Shown here one piece after another: positions 47,077 to 57,165 of a stretch of 64,000 nt of DNA. Within the stretch, counting starts at the first letter, position 1. Each line of letters opens with the position of its first letter. The notes beneath the pieces were generated by a model that was not told where the DNA came from, did no database searches, and saw only the letters and a list, made by a program, of their open reading frames with translations. Location: contig JADCBP010000004.1 of the NCBI GenBank assembly GCA_020253445.1, positions 277,259 through 341,258 on the forward strand, written 5' to 3'. A program made the position numbers and the translations under genes. This DNA comes from Methylobacterium sp. GTDB lineage: Bacteria; Pseudomonadota; Alphaproteobacteria; Rhizobiales; Beijerinckiaceae.

Positions 47077-48516
47077 TCAGCCGCCGAGGGTCGTGGTCAG
47101 CGTCTGCCCGTCGCGATTGAACACGATACGCCACAGAGAGGTGCGGCTGCGCGCGGCACGGTCCAGCGAGGCCGTGTCCGACAGGCGCTGGCCGTTGATC
47201 GCCAGCAGCACGTCGCCCGGCCGGAAACCCACCTGCTCGGCCGTGGAGCCGGCCTCGACCGCGCTCACGATCACCCCGTCATCCATGCCGCTGACCGAAA
47301 ATTCCTCCCGCGTGGCGGGCGAGTTGTTCACAACCGTAAGACCACGAAACGGCGAGGCAGCGGCAACCGTCACCGGTTGGCGCGGGGGCACTTCCGGCGC
47401 GCCCTTCAGCGCCACGGTCACCTCCTGCGTCTTGCCCGCGCGCAGGATCACCATCTTCACCGTGCCGCCCACGGGCCTTGTTGCAAAGCGGAAGCCGAAG
47501 CCATCGGGATCATCGATCGCATGGCCATCGACCTTGGTAATGACATCCAGGCGACGCAGGCCCGCCGCCTCGGCGGGGCCACCGGGCACAAGATTCGCAA
47601 CGAGCGCGCCGACGGGGCGCGAGAGCGACAGCGTTTCCGCCAGTTCCGGCGTCACCGGCTGCAACGACGCGCCGAACCAGGGCCGGCGCACCACGCCGCC
47701 GCCCTCGCGTGCACTGGCCAGAACGCTCGCTACCATATTGGCGGGAATCGCAAATCCAATGCCGTGGCTGCCGCCGGAACGCGAGAAGATCGCCGTATTG
47801 ATCCCCATCACGCGACCCGCCATATCCACCAGCGCGCCGCCGGAATTGCCGGGATTGATGGCAGCATCGGTCTGCAGGAAGAACTGGTAATCGGAAATCC
47901 CGACCTGGGTGCGCGCCACCGCCGAGATGATGCCCTGCGTCACGGTCTGTCCCACGCCAAAGGGGTTGCCGATGGCGAGCACGAGATCGCCCACCTCGAG
48001 TTCATCGGAATTGCCAAGATCGAGGAAGGGGAAATCCGCTCCGCCCTTCAGCTTCAGCACGGCGAGATCGGTCTTGGGGTCCCGGAGCACCAGGCTTGCC
48101 TCATATTCCCGACGATCGGCCAGCGAGACCTTGATCTCGTTCATTCCCTCGATGACATGGTTGTTGGTGACCACGAGGCCATCCCTGGCGAGGATCACGC
48201 CCGAGCCGACGGATTGGCGCGCGCGCTCCGGAGCGCCGCCGAAGAAACGCTCGAAAAACGGATCGCCCTCGAACGGGTTGCGCGCGCGATTGGAGCGCTG
48301 GGAGGCGTAGATGTTCACCACCGCCGGCGCGGCCTTCTTCACCACTGGCGCGAAGGACAGGCTGATCTCGGCCTTGCTCGCGGGCGGGCGGGCCTCGCCG
48401 CGGCGCAGGAAATCCAGAGGCCCCTGCGCATGGGCCTGCCCCAGACCGAGGCAAACCAGGACCAGCATTGCGGGAAAAATCCGCCGAAACCCTATTCTAC
48501 AGGCTTTGCCCTTCAT
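47077..48516 (-). CDS. Deg/HtrA-family periplasmic serine protease
   Basis: A 479-residue protease. A signal peptide (about 12-31) precedes the trypsin-like domain with catalytic triad H120 (TNNHV), D150 (PKTDLAVL) and S225 (NPGNSGG). Two PDZ domains follow (about 280-365 and 385-470). This is the DegP/DegQ-type layout for periplasmic quality control; the exact orthologue cannot be fixed. A C-x near residue 22 lies in the signal segment. It is upstream of rarA with a two-base gap. Confidence 0.93.
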   Translation of the reverse strand: MKGKACRIGFRRIFPAMLVLVCLGLGQAHAQGPLDFLRRGEARPPASKAEISLSFAPVVKKAAPAVVNIYASQRSNRARNPFEGDPFFERFFGGAPERARQSVGSGVILARDGLVVTNNHVIEGMNEIKVSLADRREYEASLVLRDPKTDLAVLKLKGGADFPFLDLGNSDELEVGDLVLAIGNPFGVGQTVTQGIISAVARTQVGISDYQFFLQTDAAINPGNSGGALVDMAGRVMGINTAIFSRSGGSHGIGFAIPANMVASVLASAREGGGVVRRPWFGASLQPVTPELAETLSLSRPVGALVANLVPGGPAEAAGLRRLDVITKVDGHAIDDPDGFGFRFATRPVGGTVKMVILRAGKTQEVTVALKGAPEVPPRQPVTVAAASPFRGLTVVNNSPATREEFSVSGMDDGVIVSAVEAGSTAEQVGFRPGDVLLAINGQRLSDTASLDRAARSRTSLWRIVFNRDGQTLTTTLGG

Positions 48517-48569
48517 GACTTCATAACCTTGATCATGCCACGCTTGAGCGTTGGGAGAGAATCTGCCGA

Positions 48570-49007
48570 TTGATCACGCAGCTTGTTTACACCAGTTCAG
48601 CCACATTTGATCCAGCATCAGAAGCGGGATCGCGTCATATCGCGCAAATTCTTGAAACGGCCCGCAGGCATAACAGTCAAGCCGGTCTCAGCGGCTTCCT
48701 GCTGGTCGGCGGCGACTGGTTCGCGCAAGTCCTCGAGGGAGAGGCCGCGGCCGTCACGGGATTGTTCCGGCGCATCCTGTTCGATCACCGGCACATGAAT
48801 GTGCGGCTGATCGAGACGCGCGCAATCCGCGAACGGCTCTTCGGCGAATGGTCGATGGGATCGACGATCGAACCGCTCTACAACCTGCCGCTCTCACCGA
48901 TGATGAAACCGAGCCCGCCCGGCCGGCTCGATTTTCCGTTCGACCGCATCATCGCCTGCGCCCTGCGTGAAGCGCAGCGCATGAGCGAAGCCAGCGCCCA
49001 GGGATGA
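48570..49007 (+). CDS. BLUF-domain blue-light photoreceptor
   Basis: A 145-residue short BLUF protein. The flavin-sensing residues are in place: Tyr7 (QLVYTSS), Asn35 (ARRHNSQAGLSG) and Gln53 (WFAQVLEGEA), corresponding to AppA Tyr21, Asn45 and Gln63. The fold is the ferredoxin-like BLUF core; the C-terminal 45 residues form the usual short cap without an output domain, so it must signal by protein interaction. The start is a TTG (48570) preceded by GGGAGAGA. It is divergent from the Deg protease and convergent with rplQ. Confidence 0.9.
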   Translation: MITQLVYTSSATFDPASEAGSRHIAQILETARRHNSQAGLSGFLLVGGDWFAQVLEGEAAAVTGLFRRILFDHRHMNVRLIETRAIRERLFGEWSMGSTIEPLYNLPLSPMMKPSPPGRLDFPFDRIIACALREAQRMSEASAQG

Positions 49008-49017
49008 TCCGGCCACG

Positions 49018-49040
49018 AAAAAGGCGGCCGAGGCCGCCTT
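49018..49040 (-). terminator. intrinsic terminator at the end of the ribosomal protein operon
   Basis: On the minus strand AAGGCGGCC pairs with GGCCGCCTT (9-bp stem) and is followed by five T. It lies about 25 bases after the rplQ stop and closes the tuf-rplQ cluster. Confidence 0.9.
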
Positions 49041-49064
49041 GATCACCCTGGAATGGTCAGCGCA

Positions 49065-49487
49065 TCAGGCCGCTTCGGCGGGAGCCTTCTCGGCGGCACG
49101 GGCCTTGTCCGCCTTGCCCTTGGCATCGACATCACGATCCACGAACTCGATCACGGCCATCGGAGCGGAATCGCCGTAGCGGAAGCCGGCCTTCAGCACG
49201 CGCGTATAGCCACCGTTGCGCGAAGCGTAGCGGGGGGCGAGCACATCGAAGAGCTTCTTCACGAGTTCCGCGTCGCGCAGTTCGGCGATTGCCTGGCGGC
49301 GGGCATTGAGATCGCCCTTCTTGCCGAGCGTCACAAGCTTTTCGACGACCGGACGAAGATCCTTCGCCTTGGGCAGCGTGGTGACGATCTGCTCGTGATT
49401 GATGAGAGCCTGCGCAAGATTGGCGAACATCGCCTTGCGATGGCTGGAGGTGCGCGAGAAGCGACGACCGCGGAAACCGTGACGCAT
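49065..49487 (-). CDS. rplQ: 50S ribosomal protein bL17
   Basis: A 140-residue bL17 (start [17 protein letters not shown], then [18 protein letters not shown]). The Ala/Lys-rich acidic tail after the core is longer than in enteric L17 but common in alphaproteobacteria. It lines the 50S exit-tunnel area. It follows rpoA as the last gene of the alpha operon and is followed by an intrinsic terminator. Confidence 0.98.
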   Translation of the reverse strand: MRHGFRGRRFSRTSSHRKAMFANLAQALINHEQIVTTLPKAKDLRPVVEKLVTLGKKGDLNARRQAIAELRDAELVKKLFDVLAPRYASRNGGYTRVLKAGFRYGDSAPMAVIEFVDRDVDAKGKADKARAAEKAPAEAA

Positions 49488-49577
49488 GGACCTTACTCCA
49501 TTTCAGCCAGCCACCGTGTCAAGGAATGGCTGCGTTTCTTGATTGTCCCGCCTCCGCGAAGGGGAGGCGGAAAAGGC

Positions 49578-50594
49578 TCAGTAATGCTCTTCGAAGCGCT
49601 TGGCGAGATCTTCGATGTTCTCCGGCGGCCAGCCCGGCACTTCCATGCCGAGATGCAGGCCCATCTGCGCGAGAACTTCCTTGATCTCGTTGAGGGATTT
49701 GCGGCCGAAATTCGGGGTGCGGAGCATTTCGGCTTCCGACTTCTGGATCAGGTCGCCGATATAGACGATGTTGTCGTTCTTCAGGCAGTTCGCCGAACGG
49801 ACCGAAAGTTCGAGCTCGTCGACCTTCTTCAGCAGCGCCGGGTTGAAGGCGAGATCCGGAATGGCCGGAGCGGCCTCCTGCTTCTTCGGCTCCTCGAAAT
49901 TGAGGAAGATGTCGAGCTGGTCCTGCAGAATGCGCGCCGAGAAAGCGAGCGCATCTTCCGGGCTCACCGAACCATCGGTCTCGATGGTCATGGTCAGCTT
50001 GTCGTAATCGAGGATCTGGCCCGACCGGGTGTTCTCGACGCGATAGGAAACCTTGCGCACCGGGGAGAACAGGCTGTCAACCGGGATGAGGCCGATCATG
50101 GCGTCTTCCGGACGATTGCGCTCGGCCGGGACATAACCCTTTCCGCCCGTGACATGGAGTTCCATGCGGATTTCAGCGCCGTCATCGAGCGTGCAGATCT
50201 CGAGTTCCGGGTTCAGGACCTGAATGTCGCCGGTCACGCCGATATCGCCGGCGGTCACGACGCCGGGACCCTGCTTGCGAAGCATGAGGCGCTTGGTGCC
50301 ATCGCCGCCCATCTTGAGCGAAATGTCCTTCACGTTCAGCACGATGTCGGTCACGTCCTCGCGGACGCCGGGGATCGAGGAGAATTCGTGCAGCACACCG
50401 TCGATATGGATCGCGGTGACGGCCGCGCCTTGCAGCGAGGACAGCAGAACGCGACGCAGCGCATTGCCGAGCGTCATGCCAAAGCCGCGCTCGAGCGGCT
50501 CGGCCACGACGGTCGCCACGCGGCCGGCATCGTCGCCCGGGATGACCTCGAGCTTCTTCGGCTTGATCAGTTCCTGCCAATTCTTCTGGATCAC
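49578..50594 (-). CDS. rpoA: DNA-directed RNA polymerase subunit alpha
   Basis: A 338-residue RNA polymerase alpha. The N-terminal dimerisation domain ([25 protein letters not shown] region) and the C-terminal domain with [24 protein letters not shown] and [11 protein letters not shown] (quoted by ends SVRSANCLK and YIGDLIQ) are both intact, so UP-element and activator contacts should be normal. I chose the GTG at 50594 (GTG-ATC-CAG, spaced after GAGAGG) over the upstream TTG. It lies between rpsK and rplQ. Confidence 0.98.
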   Translation of the reverse strand: MIQKNWQELIKPKKLEVIPGDDAGRVATVVAEPLERGFGMTLGNALRRVLLSSLQGAAVTAIHIDGVLHEFSSIPGVREDVTDIVLNVKDISLKMGGDGTKRLMLRKQGPGVVTAGDIGVTGDIQVLNPELEICTLDDGAEIRMELHVTGGKGYVPAERNRPEDAMIGLIPVDSLFSPVRKVSYRVENTRSGQILDYDKLTMTIETDGSVSPEDALAFSARILQDQLDIFLNFEEPKKQEAAPAIPDLAFNPALLKKVDELELSVRSANCLKNDNIVYIGDLIQKSEAEMLRTPNFGRKSLNEIKEVLAQMGLHLGMEVPGWPPENIEDLAKRFEEHY

Positions 50595-50666
50595 GTGCAA
50601 ACCTCTCGACGGATACGGAACGGCCCGCGCCGGAAAGCGCGGGCGGAGCAGTCACGCGGAACGAAA

Positions 50667-51056
50667 TCAGACGCGGCGGCGTTTGCGCGGGCGGCAACCG
50701 TTATGCGGGATCGGGGTCACGTCGCGGATCGAGGTGACGTTGAAGCCGGCCGCCTGCAGCGCGCGAAGCGCCGATTCACGCCCCGAACCCGGACCCGACA
50801 CTTCCACCTCAACGGTGCGCATGCCGTGCTCGGAGGCCTTGCGGGCGGCGTCTTCCGCCGCGACCTGGGCCGCATAGGGGGTGGATTTCTTGGAACCCTT
50901 GAAGCCCATCGTGCCCGAGGTCGACCAGGCAATGGTGTTGCCCTGCGCATCGGTGATGGTGATCATCGTGTTGTTGAAGGACGCGTTCACATGAACGATG
51001 CCCGACACGATGTTCTTGCGTTCGCGGCGGCGAACTCGGGTTGCTTCCTTGGCCAT
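50667..51056 (-). CDS. rpsK: 30S ribosomal protein uS11
   Basis: A 129-residue uS11 with [20 protein letters not shown] near the start and the conserved [18 protein letters not shown] and [15 protein letters not shown] end. It forms part of the 30S platform. It is placed 61 bases downstream of rpsM and 72 bases before rpoA. Confidence 0.98.
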   Translation of the reverse strand: MAKEATRVRRRERKNIVSGIVHVNASFNNTMITITDAQGNTIAWSTSGTMGFKGSKKSTPYAAQVAAEDAARKASEHGMRTVEVEVSGPGSGRESALRALQAAGFNVTSIRDVTPIPHNGCRPRKRRRV

Positions 51057-51117
51057 GCTTTCAGCGCCTTCGTCCTGTCATCGGCCAGCGCGGGGACCGC
51101 GCCATGGCCGGAAAAGC

Positions 51118-51486
51118 TTACTTCTTCTTGCCGGCAATCGGCTTCGACTTGCCCTTGCGGGTGCGGGCATTGGTGCTCGTGCGCTGGCCGTGAACCGGCA
51201 GGCCGCGACGATGGCGCAGGCCACGATAGCAGCCAAGATCCATCAGGCGCTTGATGTTCATCGCGGTCTCGCGACGCAGGTCGCCTTCCACGATGTAATC
51301 GCGGTCGATGGTCTCGCGAATCTGAAGCACTTCGGCGTCCGTCAGCTGGTTGACGCGACGCTCGGCCGGAATGCCGACCTTCTGGCAGATTTCAACGGCA
51401 TTCACCGGGCCGATACCGTGAATGTAACGCAGCGCGATCATGACGCGCTTGTTCGTCGGAATGTTGACGCCGGCAATACGAGCCAC
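51118..51486 (-). CDS. rpsM: 30S ribosomal protein uS13
   Basis: A 122-residue uS13 of standard length: start [14 protein letters not shown], then [14 protein letters not shown] and the basic tail [16 protein letters not shown] and [10 protein letters not shown]. The GTG at 51486 follows an AGAAGAG site; the longer in-frame extension upstream is spurious. It is the first gene of the alpha operon, following the adk-rpsM gap. Confidence 0.97.
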   Translation of the reverse strand: MARIAGVNIPTNKRVMIALRYIHGIGPVNAVEICQKVGIPAERRVNQLTDAEVLQIRETIDRDYIVEGDLRRETAMNIKRLMDLGCYRGLRHRRGLPVHGQRTSTNARTRKGKSKPIAGKKK

Positions 51487-51693
51487 CGCTCTTCTCCTCA
51501 ACCGCTCGGGATACGGCGACCCGCTCCCGCTTGTTCCACGGCAATGCACCCAAGCCGACGCACCACCCGAAAATTCCTGGCTTCCGACGAAAGGCCTGAG
51601 CGGAACGGGAAGTTCCTTCTGGCCCATGGTTTTTTCCAAAAGCAAAACGCGCGAGGCAACCCCGCGCGAGAATGCTTCGTCGGCAAGGACTTG

Positions 51694-51722
51694 GCGATAG
51701 ACAGAGAAGCCCGCCGCGTCAA
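51694..51722 (-). promoter_or_regulatory. candidate promoter for rpsM-rpsK-rpoA-rplQ
   Basis: On the minus strand -35 TTGACG (51722-51717) is followed by a 17-base spacer and TATCGC (51699-51694). It lies in the 290-base gap between adk and rpsM, which holds no gene. The match is good for a sigma-70 promoter in alphaproteobacteria, but is not measured. Confidence 0.5.
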
Positions 51723-51776
51723 GTCCGAAATCGTCAGAAAACCGGGCCGACCGCAAAGCCTCGCCCCGCTTTACCC

Positions 51777-52358
51777 TCAGCCCGCGAGAACCTTGTCGAT
51801 CGCCTTCGTCACCGCATCGATCGGCTGCATGCCGTCGATCGTGGTGAGCTGGCCGCGCGCGCCATAGAACGGCGTCACGGCCGCAGTATCGCGATGATAG
51901 GCCGCGAGGCGGGTCTTGAAGACCTCGGGGTCGTCATCCTTGCGGACCGGCTGACCGGCCGCCAGCGCGTCCGCCGCGCGCTTCACGATGCGATCCACGA
52001 GCCGGGCCTGGTCGACCTGGAGCTCGATGACGGCATTGAGCTTCAGGCCTTCCTGGGCGAGCAGCGCCTCGAGCGCTTCCGCCTGCGCGACCGTGCGCGG
52101 GAAACCGTCGAGAATGAAGCCCTTCTTCGCGTCGGGTTCCTGGATGCGGTCACGGATGATTCCGATCACGATTTCGTCCGAGACGAGCCCGCCGGATTCC
52201 ATCACCGCCCTGGCCTGAAGGCCGATCGGCGTTCCCGCCGCCACGGCGGCGCGCAGCATGTCGCCGGTCGAGAGCTGGACGATGCCGTGCTTCTCGACCA
52301 GCCGTGTCGCCTGTGTGCCCTTCCCCGCGCCGGGAGGTCCCAGCAGAATCAGTCTCAT
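51777..52358 (-). CDS. adk: adenylate kinase
   Basis: A 193-residue short-type adenylate kinase. The P-loop [10 protein letters not shown] (residues 7-16), the [13 protein letters not shown]-site and [14 protein letters not shown], and the R-x-DD lid segment [14 protein letters not shown] mark it. It has no zinc-finger in the lid, so it is the short alphaproteobacterial form. It converts AMP and ATP to two ADP. Its ATG overlaps the secY stop by one base (TGATG), so secY and adk are coupled. Confidence 0.97.
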   Translation of the reverse strand: MRLILLGPPGAGKGTQATRLVEKHGIVQLSTGDMLRAAVAAGTPIGLQARAVMESGGLVSDEIVIGIIRDRIQEPDAKKGFILDGFPRTVAQAEALEALLAQEGLKLNAVIELQVDQARLVDRIVKRAADALAAGQPVRKDDDPEVFKTRLAAYHRDTAAVTPFYGARGQLTTIDGMQPIDAVTKAIDKVLAG

Positions 52359-53689
52359 CAGCGTTTCGCTCCCCGCAACTTGGCCTTCTTCACGAGGCCC
52401 TCATACTGGTGCGCCAGCAAGTAGCCGTGCACCTGCGCCACCGTGTCCATGGTCACCGAAACCACGATGAGAATGGAAGTGCCCCCGAAATAGAACGGAA
52501 GCGCGGCAGCCGAAATGAGAAATTCGGGCAAGAGGCATACCACCGTCAAGTAGATGGCGCCAATCACGGTGATGCGGGAGAGAACATTGTCGATGTAGCT
52601 TGCGGTTTTCTCGCCTGGACGGATGCCCGGGATGAAGCCGCCATGCTTCTTCAGGTTGTCGGCCGTCTCGGTCGGGTTGAACACGATGGCCGTGTAGAAG
52701 AAGGCAAAGAAGATGATCAGCGCCGCGTAGAGCACCATGTAAAGCGGCCGGCCATGGCCCAGATAGGTGTTCATGGTCTGCAGCCATTCCGGGCCACCGG
52801 CTTGCGCGAAGCTCGCGATGGTCGTCGGCATGAGCAGGAGCGAGGAGGCGAAGATCGGCGGAATGACGCCCGCAGTGTTCAGTTTCAGCGGCAGGAACGA
52901 GGTCTGCCCCTCGAAAACGCGATTGCCCATCTGTCGCTTGGGATAGTTGATCAAGAGACGGCGCTGGGCGCGCTCGAAGAACACGATGCCGAAGATCACG
53001 GCCACGACCATCACGATCACGCCGAGGATGATTCCGGTCGAGAGCGCGCCCTGGCGGCCGAGTTCCAGCGTGCCGGCAATGGCGGAGGGAAGTTCCGCCA
53101 CGATACCCGCGAAGATGATGAGCGAGGTGCCATTGCCGATGCCGCGGCTGGTGATCTGCTCGCCGAGCCACATCAGGAACAGCGTGCCGCCCGTCAGCGT
53201 GATGACGGTCGAAAGGATGAAGAACGGGCCGGGATTGAGCACCACGCCGCCGGAGCTCTGCAGGCCCACGGCGATGCCCCAGGCCTGAAAGAGAGCCAGA
53301 ACGAGCGTCAGGTAGCGCGTATACTGGTTCAGCTGGCGGCGGCCGGCCTCGCCTTCCTTCTTCAGCGCCTCCAGCGTCGGCGACACGGTGGTCATCAGCT
53401 GGATGATGATCGAGGCCGAGATATACGGCATGATGTTCAGCGCGAAGATCGCGAGACGGCCCACCGCGCCGCCGGAGAACATGTTGAAGAGGCCGAGAAC
53501 GCCCGCCTGCTGCTGCTTGAAGATGTCAGCCAGCGATTCCGGATTGATGCCCGGCAGCGGGATATAGGTGCCGAGACGATAGACCAGCAGCGCGCCGAGC
53601 GTGAACCAGATGCGCTTCTTCAGCTCTTCCGCCTTCGCGAGAGCGCCGAAATTCAAGTTTGCTGCCAGCTGTTCTGCCGCCGATGCCAT
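52358..53689 (-). CDS. secY: preprotein translocase subunit SecY
   Basis: A 443-residue protein with ten predicted transmembrane helices, the core of the Sec translocon. Family landmarks include [14 protein letters not shown] near the start, [19 protein letters not shown] [14 protein letters not shown], the plug helix region and the cytosolic loop [12 protein letters not shown] and [13 protein letters not shown]. It pairs with SecE and SecG, not in this window. The ATG at 53689 matches the family start [11 protein letters not shown]. It lies downstream of rplO with a 211-base gap containing a strong hairpin. Confidence 0.98.
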   Translation of the reverse strand: MASAAEQLAANLNFGALAKAEELKKRIWFTLGALLVYRLGTYIPLPGINPESLADIFKQQQAGVLGLFNMFSGGAVGRLAIFALNIMPYISASIIIQLMTTVSPTLEALKKEGEAGRRQLNQYTRYLTLVLALFQAWGIAVGLQSSGGVVLNPGPFFILSTVITLTGGTLFLMWLGEQITSRGIGNGTSLIIFAGIVAELPSAIAGTLELGRQGALSTGIILGVIVMVVAVIFGIVFFERAQRRLLINYPKRQMGNRVFEGQTSFLPLKLNTAGVIPPIFASSLLLMPTTIASFAQAGGPEWLQTMNTYLGHGRPLYMVLYAALIIFFAFFYTAIVFNPTETADNLKKHGGFIPGIRPGEKTASYIDNVLSRITVIGAIYLTVVCLLPEFLISAAALPFYFGGTSILIVVSVTMDTVAQVHGYLLAHQYEGLVKKAKLRGAKR

Positions 53690-53860
53690 GTGGCCCTGCC
53701 CTGTCCCTCGCCGGAACCGGTGATCCATGGGCCATCAGGGCCAAGGGATGCCGATGCCGAAACCTGCGGCGCCGCCCCTGCCCGTGCCGTCGGCACGTCT
53801 CCCGGGCCGAAGCGCCACGGAAAGACGGGGGGCACCCCTGTCGTGATGGTCGAGATAGGA

Positions 53861-53890
53861 ACGGCGCCGGTATTTTGCCACCGGCGCCGT
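53861..53890 (-). other. strong hairpin between rplO and secY, without U-tract
   Basis: ACGGCGCCGGT (53861-53871) pairs with ACCGGCGCCGT (53880-53890), an 11-bp perfect stem with an 8-base loop, 11 bases after the rplO stop on the minus strand. No T-run follows, so it is not a classical terminator; it could be a transcript-processing site or a translation spacer. Nothing else in the 211-base gap stands out. Confidence 0.5.
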
Positions 53891-53900
53891 CCGCATTTTG

Positions 53901-54380
53901 TCAGGCCGAGGCCTCCTCGACCGGGGCAAGCAGCTTCACCGAGCCGCCGGCCTTCTCGATCGCGGCAACCGCGCTCCTGGAGGCACGGAACACCTCGAAG
54001 GCGAGCTTCGCCTTGAGTTCGCCCACGCCGAGGATCTTCACGCCGTCCCGCGCGCGGGAGCAGATGCCTGCCGCCACGAGCGCGTCGATGGTCACGACGG
54101 CCTTGGGGTCCAGCTTCGCGGCATCCACGGCCTGCTGGATGCGGCCGATATTCACCTCGTTGAGGTCGAGCGCGCCGTGGTTGTTGAAGCCGCGCTTCGG
54201 CAGGCGACGATGCAGCGGCATCTGGCCGCCTTCGAAGCCCTTCACAGCCACGCCGGTGCGGGCCTTCTGGCCCTTCACGCCGCGTCCGCCGGTCTTGCCC
54301 TTGCCGGAGCCGATCCCGCGGCCCACTCGCATGCGGTCCTTGGTTGCGCCGGGATTGTCACGGAGGTCGTTGAGTTTCAT
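53901..54380 (-). CDS. rplO: 50S ribosomal protein uL15
   Basis: A 159-residue uL15: start [22 protein letters not shown], then the Gly/Lys-rich [30 protein letters not shown] segment (quoted by its ends KGQKARTG and LPKRGF) and [13 protein letters not shown] at the end. It organises 23S rRNA domains. It precedes secY in the spc operon. Confidence 0.98.
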   Translation of the reverse strand: MKLNDLRDNPGATKDRMRVGRGIGSGKGKTGGRGVKGQKARTGVAVKGFEGGQMPLHRRLPKRGFNNHGALDLNEVNIGRIQQAVDAAKLDPKAVVTIDALVAAGICSRARDGVKILGVGELKAKLAFEVFRASRSAVAAIEKAGGSVKLLAPVEEASA

Positions 54381-54390
54381 CGCCCCCTCC

Positions 54391-54582
54391 TTACTGCTCG
54401 ATGATGCGCACGAGATGCGCGACCTTCGCGACCATGCCCCGGGTGGAGGGGTTGTCGGGAAGAGTCGAGCGGCGGCCGATCTTGTTGAGCTTCAGGCCGA
54501 TCAGCGTCGCACGCTGGTCGCCGGGGCGACGCGCGGGGCTGCCATATTGCTCAACCGTGATGGTCTTGTGAGCTTTCGCCAT
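54391..54582 (-). CDS. rpmD: 50S ribosomal protein uL30
   Basis: A 63-residue uL30 ([17 protein letters not shown] start; [18 protein letters not shown] middle). It is a small beta-alpha protein contacting 23S and 5S rRNA regions. It lies 11 bases from rpsE and 10 from rplO. Confidence 0.97.
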   Translation of the reverse strand: MAKAHKTITVEQYGSPARRPGDQRATLIGLKLNKIGRRSTLPDNPSTRGMVAKVAHLVRIIEQ

Positions 54583-54593
54583 GGTGCCCTCCC

Positions 54594-55196
54594 TTACGCC
54601 TCGGCCGCCTCGGCGCCGTCGATCTGGCGACGAGCCTGCAGCACCGAGACCTTCAGGCCACGACGGGCCGCGACCGAGCGCGGGCTGTCCTCGGACTTCA
54701 GGGCATCAAAGGTGGCGCGAACCATGTTGTAGGGGTTCGACGAACCCAGCGACTTCGCAACAACGTCGCTCATGCCGAGGCATTCGAGGATCGCGCGCAT
54801 CGGTCCGCCCGCGATGATGCCGGTGCCCGGAGGCGCCGAACGCAGCAGAACCTTGCCCGAACCATGGTGGCCGCGCACATCGTGGTGCAAAGTGCGGCCG
54901 TCGCGCAGTGAAACGCGGAGCAGGCCACGCTTGGCGCTCTCGGTCGCCTTGCGGATCGCCTCCGGCACTTCACGCGCCTTGCCATGGCCGAAACCGACCC
55001 GGCCCTTCTGGTCGCCGACGACCACCAGCGCGGCAAACGCCATGCGGCGGCCACCCTTCACGGTCTTCGCGACGCGGTTGATATGAACGAGGCGATCAAC
55101 GAACTCGTTGTCGCGCTCCTCGCGCTCGCCTTCGCGCTCGCGTCGACGACCGCCCTCGCGGGACCGGCCACCGCCGCCTTCACGTTCTGCTGCCAT
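54594..55196 (-). CDS. rpsE: 30S ribosomal protein uS5
   Basis: A 200-residue uS5. The first 30 residues are a Glu/Arg/Gly-rich extension typical of alphaproteobacteria, then [21 protein letters not shown] (ends only) and the ram-site [29 protein letters not shown] (ends only) match the family. It lines the mRNA entry channel and affects decoding accuracy. The gap to rplR is unusually long (237 bases) and holds an interspersed repeat. Confidence 0.98.
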   Translation of the reverse strand: MAAEREGGGGRSREGGRRREREGEREERDNEFVDRLVHINRVAKTVKGGRRMAFAALVVVGDQKGRVGFGHGKAREVPEAIRKATESAKRGLLRVSLRDGRTLHHDVRGHHGSGKVLLRSAPPGTGIIAGGPMRAILECLGMSDVVAKSLGSSNPYNMVRATFDALKSEDSPRSVAARRGLKVSVLQARRQIDGAEAAEA

Positions 55197-55329
55197 TTCT
55201 CTTCTTCCTCACTTGCGCGGAAAGTCTGTTGCCTTCCGCTCGCTTGGGGGTGAAGCCCAAGGGATCACCCGCACGACCATACCGCGTTCGGTATGAAACA
55301 CGGATCGATCGTGTCTTCCGATATTCCGA

Positions 55330-55370
55330 TGCCGCTTCCCAGAGGAACCGGATTCCACTTTTTTGCGGCA
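55330..55370 (+). repeat. partial interspersed hairpin element between rplR and rpsE
   Basis: TGCCGC (55330-55335) pairs with GCGGCA (55365-55370) around AGGAACCGGATTCCACTT, the same core as the elements at 8.1 and 28.3 kb but with a different stem pair. It lies in the 237-base gap inside the ribosomal operon. Confidence 0.5.
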
Positions 55371-55433
55371 CAGTCGCAAGCACGAACGAATTGCTCCGCC
55401 CGTCCCGATCGCTGTGCTAAAGCCTGTTACGGC

Positions 55434-55793
55434 TCAGAAATCAAGTCCGCCCTCGCGGGCTCCCTCGGCCAGAGCCTTCACGCGGCCGTGGTAGAGATAC
55501 GAGCCGCGGTCGAACACGACCTGGGTGACGCCGGCCTTCCTGGCGCGCTCGGCGACGAGCTTGCCGATCGCCTTCGCGGCTTCCATGTCCGCGCCGGTTT
55601 TCAGCGAGCCGCGAAGGTCCTTCTCGACCGTCGAGGCCGAGACGATCGTCACGCCCTTCGCGTCATCGATGACCTGCGCATAGATCTGCTTGGACGAGCG
55701 GAAGACAGAAAGGCGCGGGCGACCATTGGCCGCCGCACGCACCTGCCGGCGAACGCGCGCCTTGCGCCGTTCAATCGGGGAAAGTTGTGCCAT
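55434..55793 (-). CDS. rplR: 50S ribosomal protein uL18
   Basis: A 119-residue uL18 (start [35 protein letters not shown]; end [15 protein letters not shown]). It carries 5S rRNA into the 50S subunit. It lies between rplF and rpsE. Confidence 0.97.
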   Translation of the reverse strand: MAQLSPIERRKARVRRQVRAAANGRPRLSVFRSSKQIYAQVIDDAKGVTIVSASTVEKDLRGSLKTGADMEAAKAIGKLVAERARKAGVTQVVFDRGSYLYHGRVKALAEGAREGGLDF

Positions 55794-55808
55794 GAGACTG
55801 CCCTCGCC

Positions 55809-56342
55809 TTACTTCTTCTTGCCTTCCTTGCGGAAGATGAACTCGCCCTCGTACTTGACGCCCTTGCCCTTGTAGGGTTCGGGGCCGCGATAGGCCCGGA
55901 TCTCCGCAGCGACCTGGCCGACCTGCTGGCGATCGATGCCCGAAATGACGATTTCCGTCGGCTTCGGGGTAACGACCGTGATGCCAGCCGGCACCAAATA
56001 GATCACTTCGTGGCTGTAACCGAGCGAGAGGTTCAGGGCCTTGCCTGCAGCGGCGGCCTTGTAGCCGACGCCGTTGATCTCGAGTTTCTTCTCGAAGCCC
56101 TTCGATACACCTGTCACGATGTTGTTGATGCTCGCGCGGCTGGTGCCCCACATCGCACGGGCCTTGCGGGTTTCCGTGCGCGGGTTCACCGAGATCTGAT
56201 TGCCTTCGAGCTTCACGGCCACATCATCCGGAACGAGGAACGACAGCTCGCCCTTCGGACCCTTGACGCTGACCTTCTGGCCTTCGACGCGCGGGGTGAC
56301 CCCCGACGGGACGTCAACAGGCTTCTTGCCGACTTTCGACAT
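55809..56342 (-). CDS. rplF: 50S ribosomal protein uL6
   Basis: A 177-residue uL6 with the two-domain repeat fold. Landmarks are [11 protein letters not shown] at the start, [29 protein letters not shown] and the late [24 protein letters not shown] (ends only). It sits at the GTPase centre of the 50S. It is 17 bases downstream of rpsH. Confidence 0.98.
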   Translation of the reverse strand: MSKVGKKPVDVPSGVTPRVEGQKVSVKGPKGELSFLVPDDVAVKLEGNQISVNPRTETRKARAMWGTSRASINNIVTGVSKGFEKKLEINGVGYKAAAAGKALNLSLGYSHEVIYLVPAGITVVTPKPTEIVISGIDRQQVGQVAAEIRAYRGPEPYKGKGVKYEGEFIFRKEGKKK

Positions 56343-56359
56343 GATACCTTCCTCCGTCC

Positions 56360-56758
56360 TCAGAAGACCGTGCAGAGCACTTCGCCACCAACATTGCGAT
56401 CACGGGCCTCATGGTCCGCCATCACGCCCGAGGGGGTCGAAATGATCGTGATGCCGAGGCCATTCGCCACGCGCGGCATGGAGCCGACGGAGGAATAGAC
56501 GCGGCGGCCAGGCTTCGAAACGCGCTTGATCTCGCGGATCGCAGGCTGACCTTCAAAATACTTCAGCTCGATGTCGAACTCGACACGGCCATTCTCGAAT
56601 TTCGTTTCCGAATAGCCACGGATATAGCCTTCGCTCTTCAGCACGTCGAGCAAGCGGGCCCGCAGCTTCGAGCCCGGCGTCGAAACGCGGGTCTTGCGGC
56701 GCATCTGCGCGTTGCGGATGCGGGCGATCAGATCGCCGATGGGATCGTTCATCATCAT
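56360..56758 (-). CDS. rpsH: 30S ribosomal protein uS8
   Basis: A 132-residue uS8 ([50 protein letters not shown]). Three ATG codons in a row open the gene; I took the first because GGAGGG lies six bases before it. It binds helix 21 of 16S rRNA. In enterics S8 autoregulates the spc operon at rplE; whether that applies here is unknown. Confidence 0.97.
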   Translation of the reverse strand: MMMNDPIGDLIARIRNAQMRRKTRVSTPGSKLRARLLDVLKSEGYIRGYSETKFENGRVEFDIELKYFEGQPAIREIKRVSKPGRRVYSSVGSMPRVANGLGITIISTPSGVMADHEARDRNVGGEVLCTVF

Positions 56759-56770
56759 GATCGTCCCTCC

Positions 56771-57076
56771 TTACCAGCTCGACTTCACGAGGCCGGGGAT
56801 GAGGCCCCGGTTGCCGAGTTCGCGAAGCGCGATACGGCTGACCTTGAACTTGCGATAATTGGCACGCGACCGGCCCGAAACCTCACAGCGGAGGCGGAAG
56901 CGGTTCTCGGCCGAATTACGCGGCATCTGCGCAAGCTTGAGGGTCGCGGCAAAGCGCTCCTCAATCGACAGATCCTTGTTCATCACGACGGCCTTGAGCG
57001 CCGCGCGCTTGCCGGCATGCTGCCTGGCAAGCTTCTGACGACGCTTATTCTTTTCGATCATGCCCTTTTTGGCCAT
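56771..57076 (-). CDS. rpsN: 30S ribosomal protein uS14
   Basis: A 101-residue uS14 (start [19 protein letters not shown]; end [17 protein letters not shown]). It lacks the zinc-binding CxxC pairs of the short form, so it is the C-minus long type. It binds 16S rRNA in the 30S head. It sits 12 bases before rpsH. Confidence 0.97.
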   Translation of the reverse strand: MAKKGMIEKNKRRQKLARQHAGKRAALKAVVMNKDLSIEERFAATLKLAQMPRNSAENRFRLRCEVSGRSRANYRKFKVSRIALRELGNRGLIPGLVKSSW

Positions 57077-57165
57077 GTCTTGGGCTCCTGGTCTCCGCGT
57101 TTAAGTTGAGGGTCACAAAGCCGGCCGGAAAACCGCGAACACTTTTCCTGGCTTTGTTCCCGGGC

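Noticed and set aside
49053..51254. Plus-strand frame of 733 codons opposite rplQ, rpoA and rpsK
   Set aside because: It crosses three essential genes and their gaps; no domain can be recognised in it.
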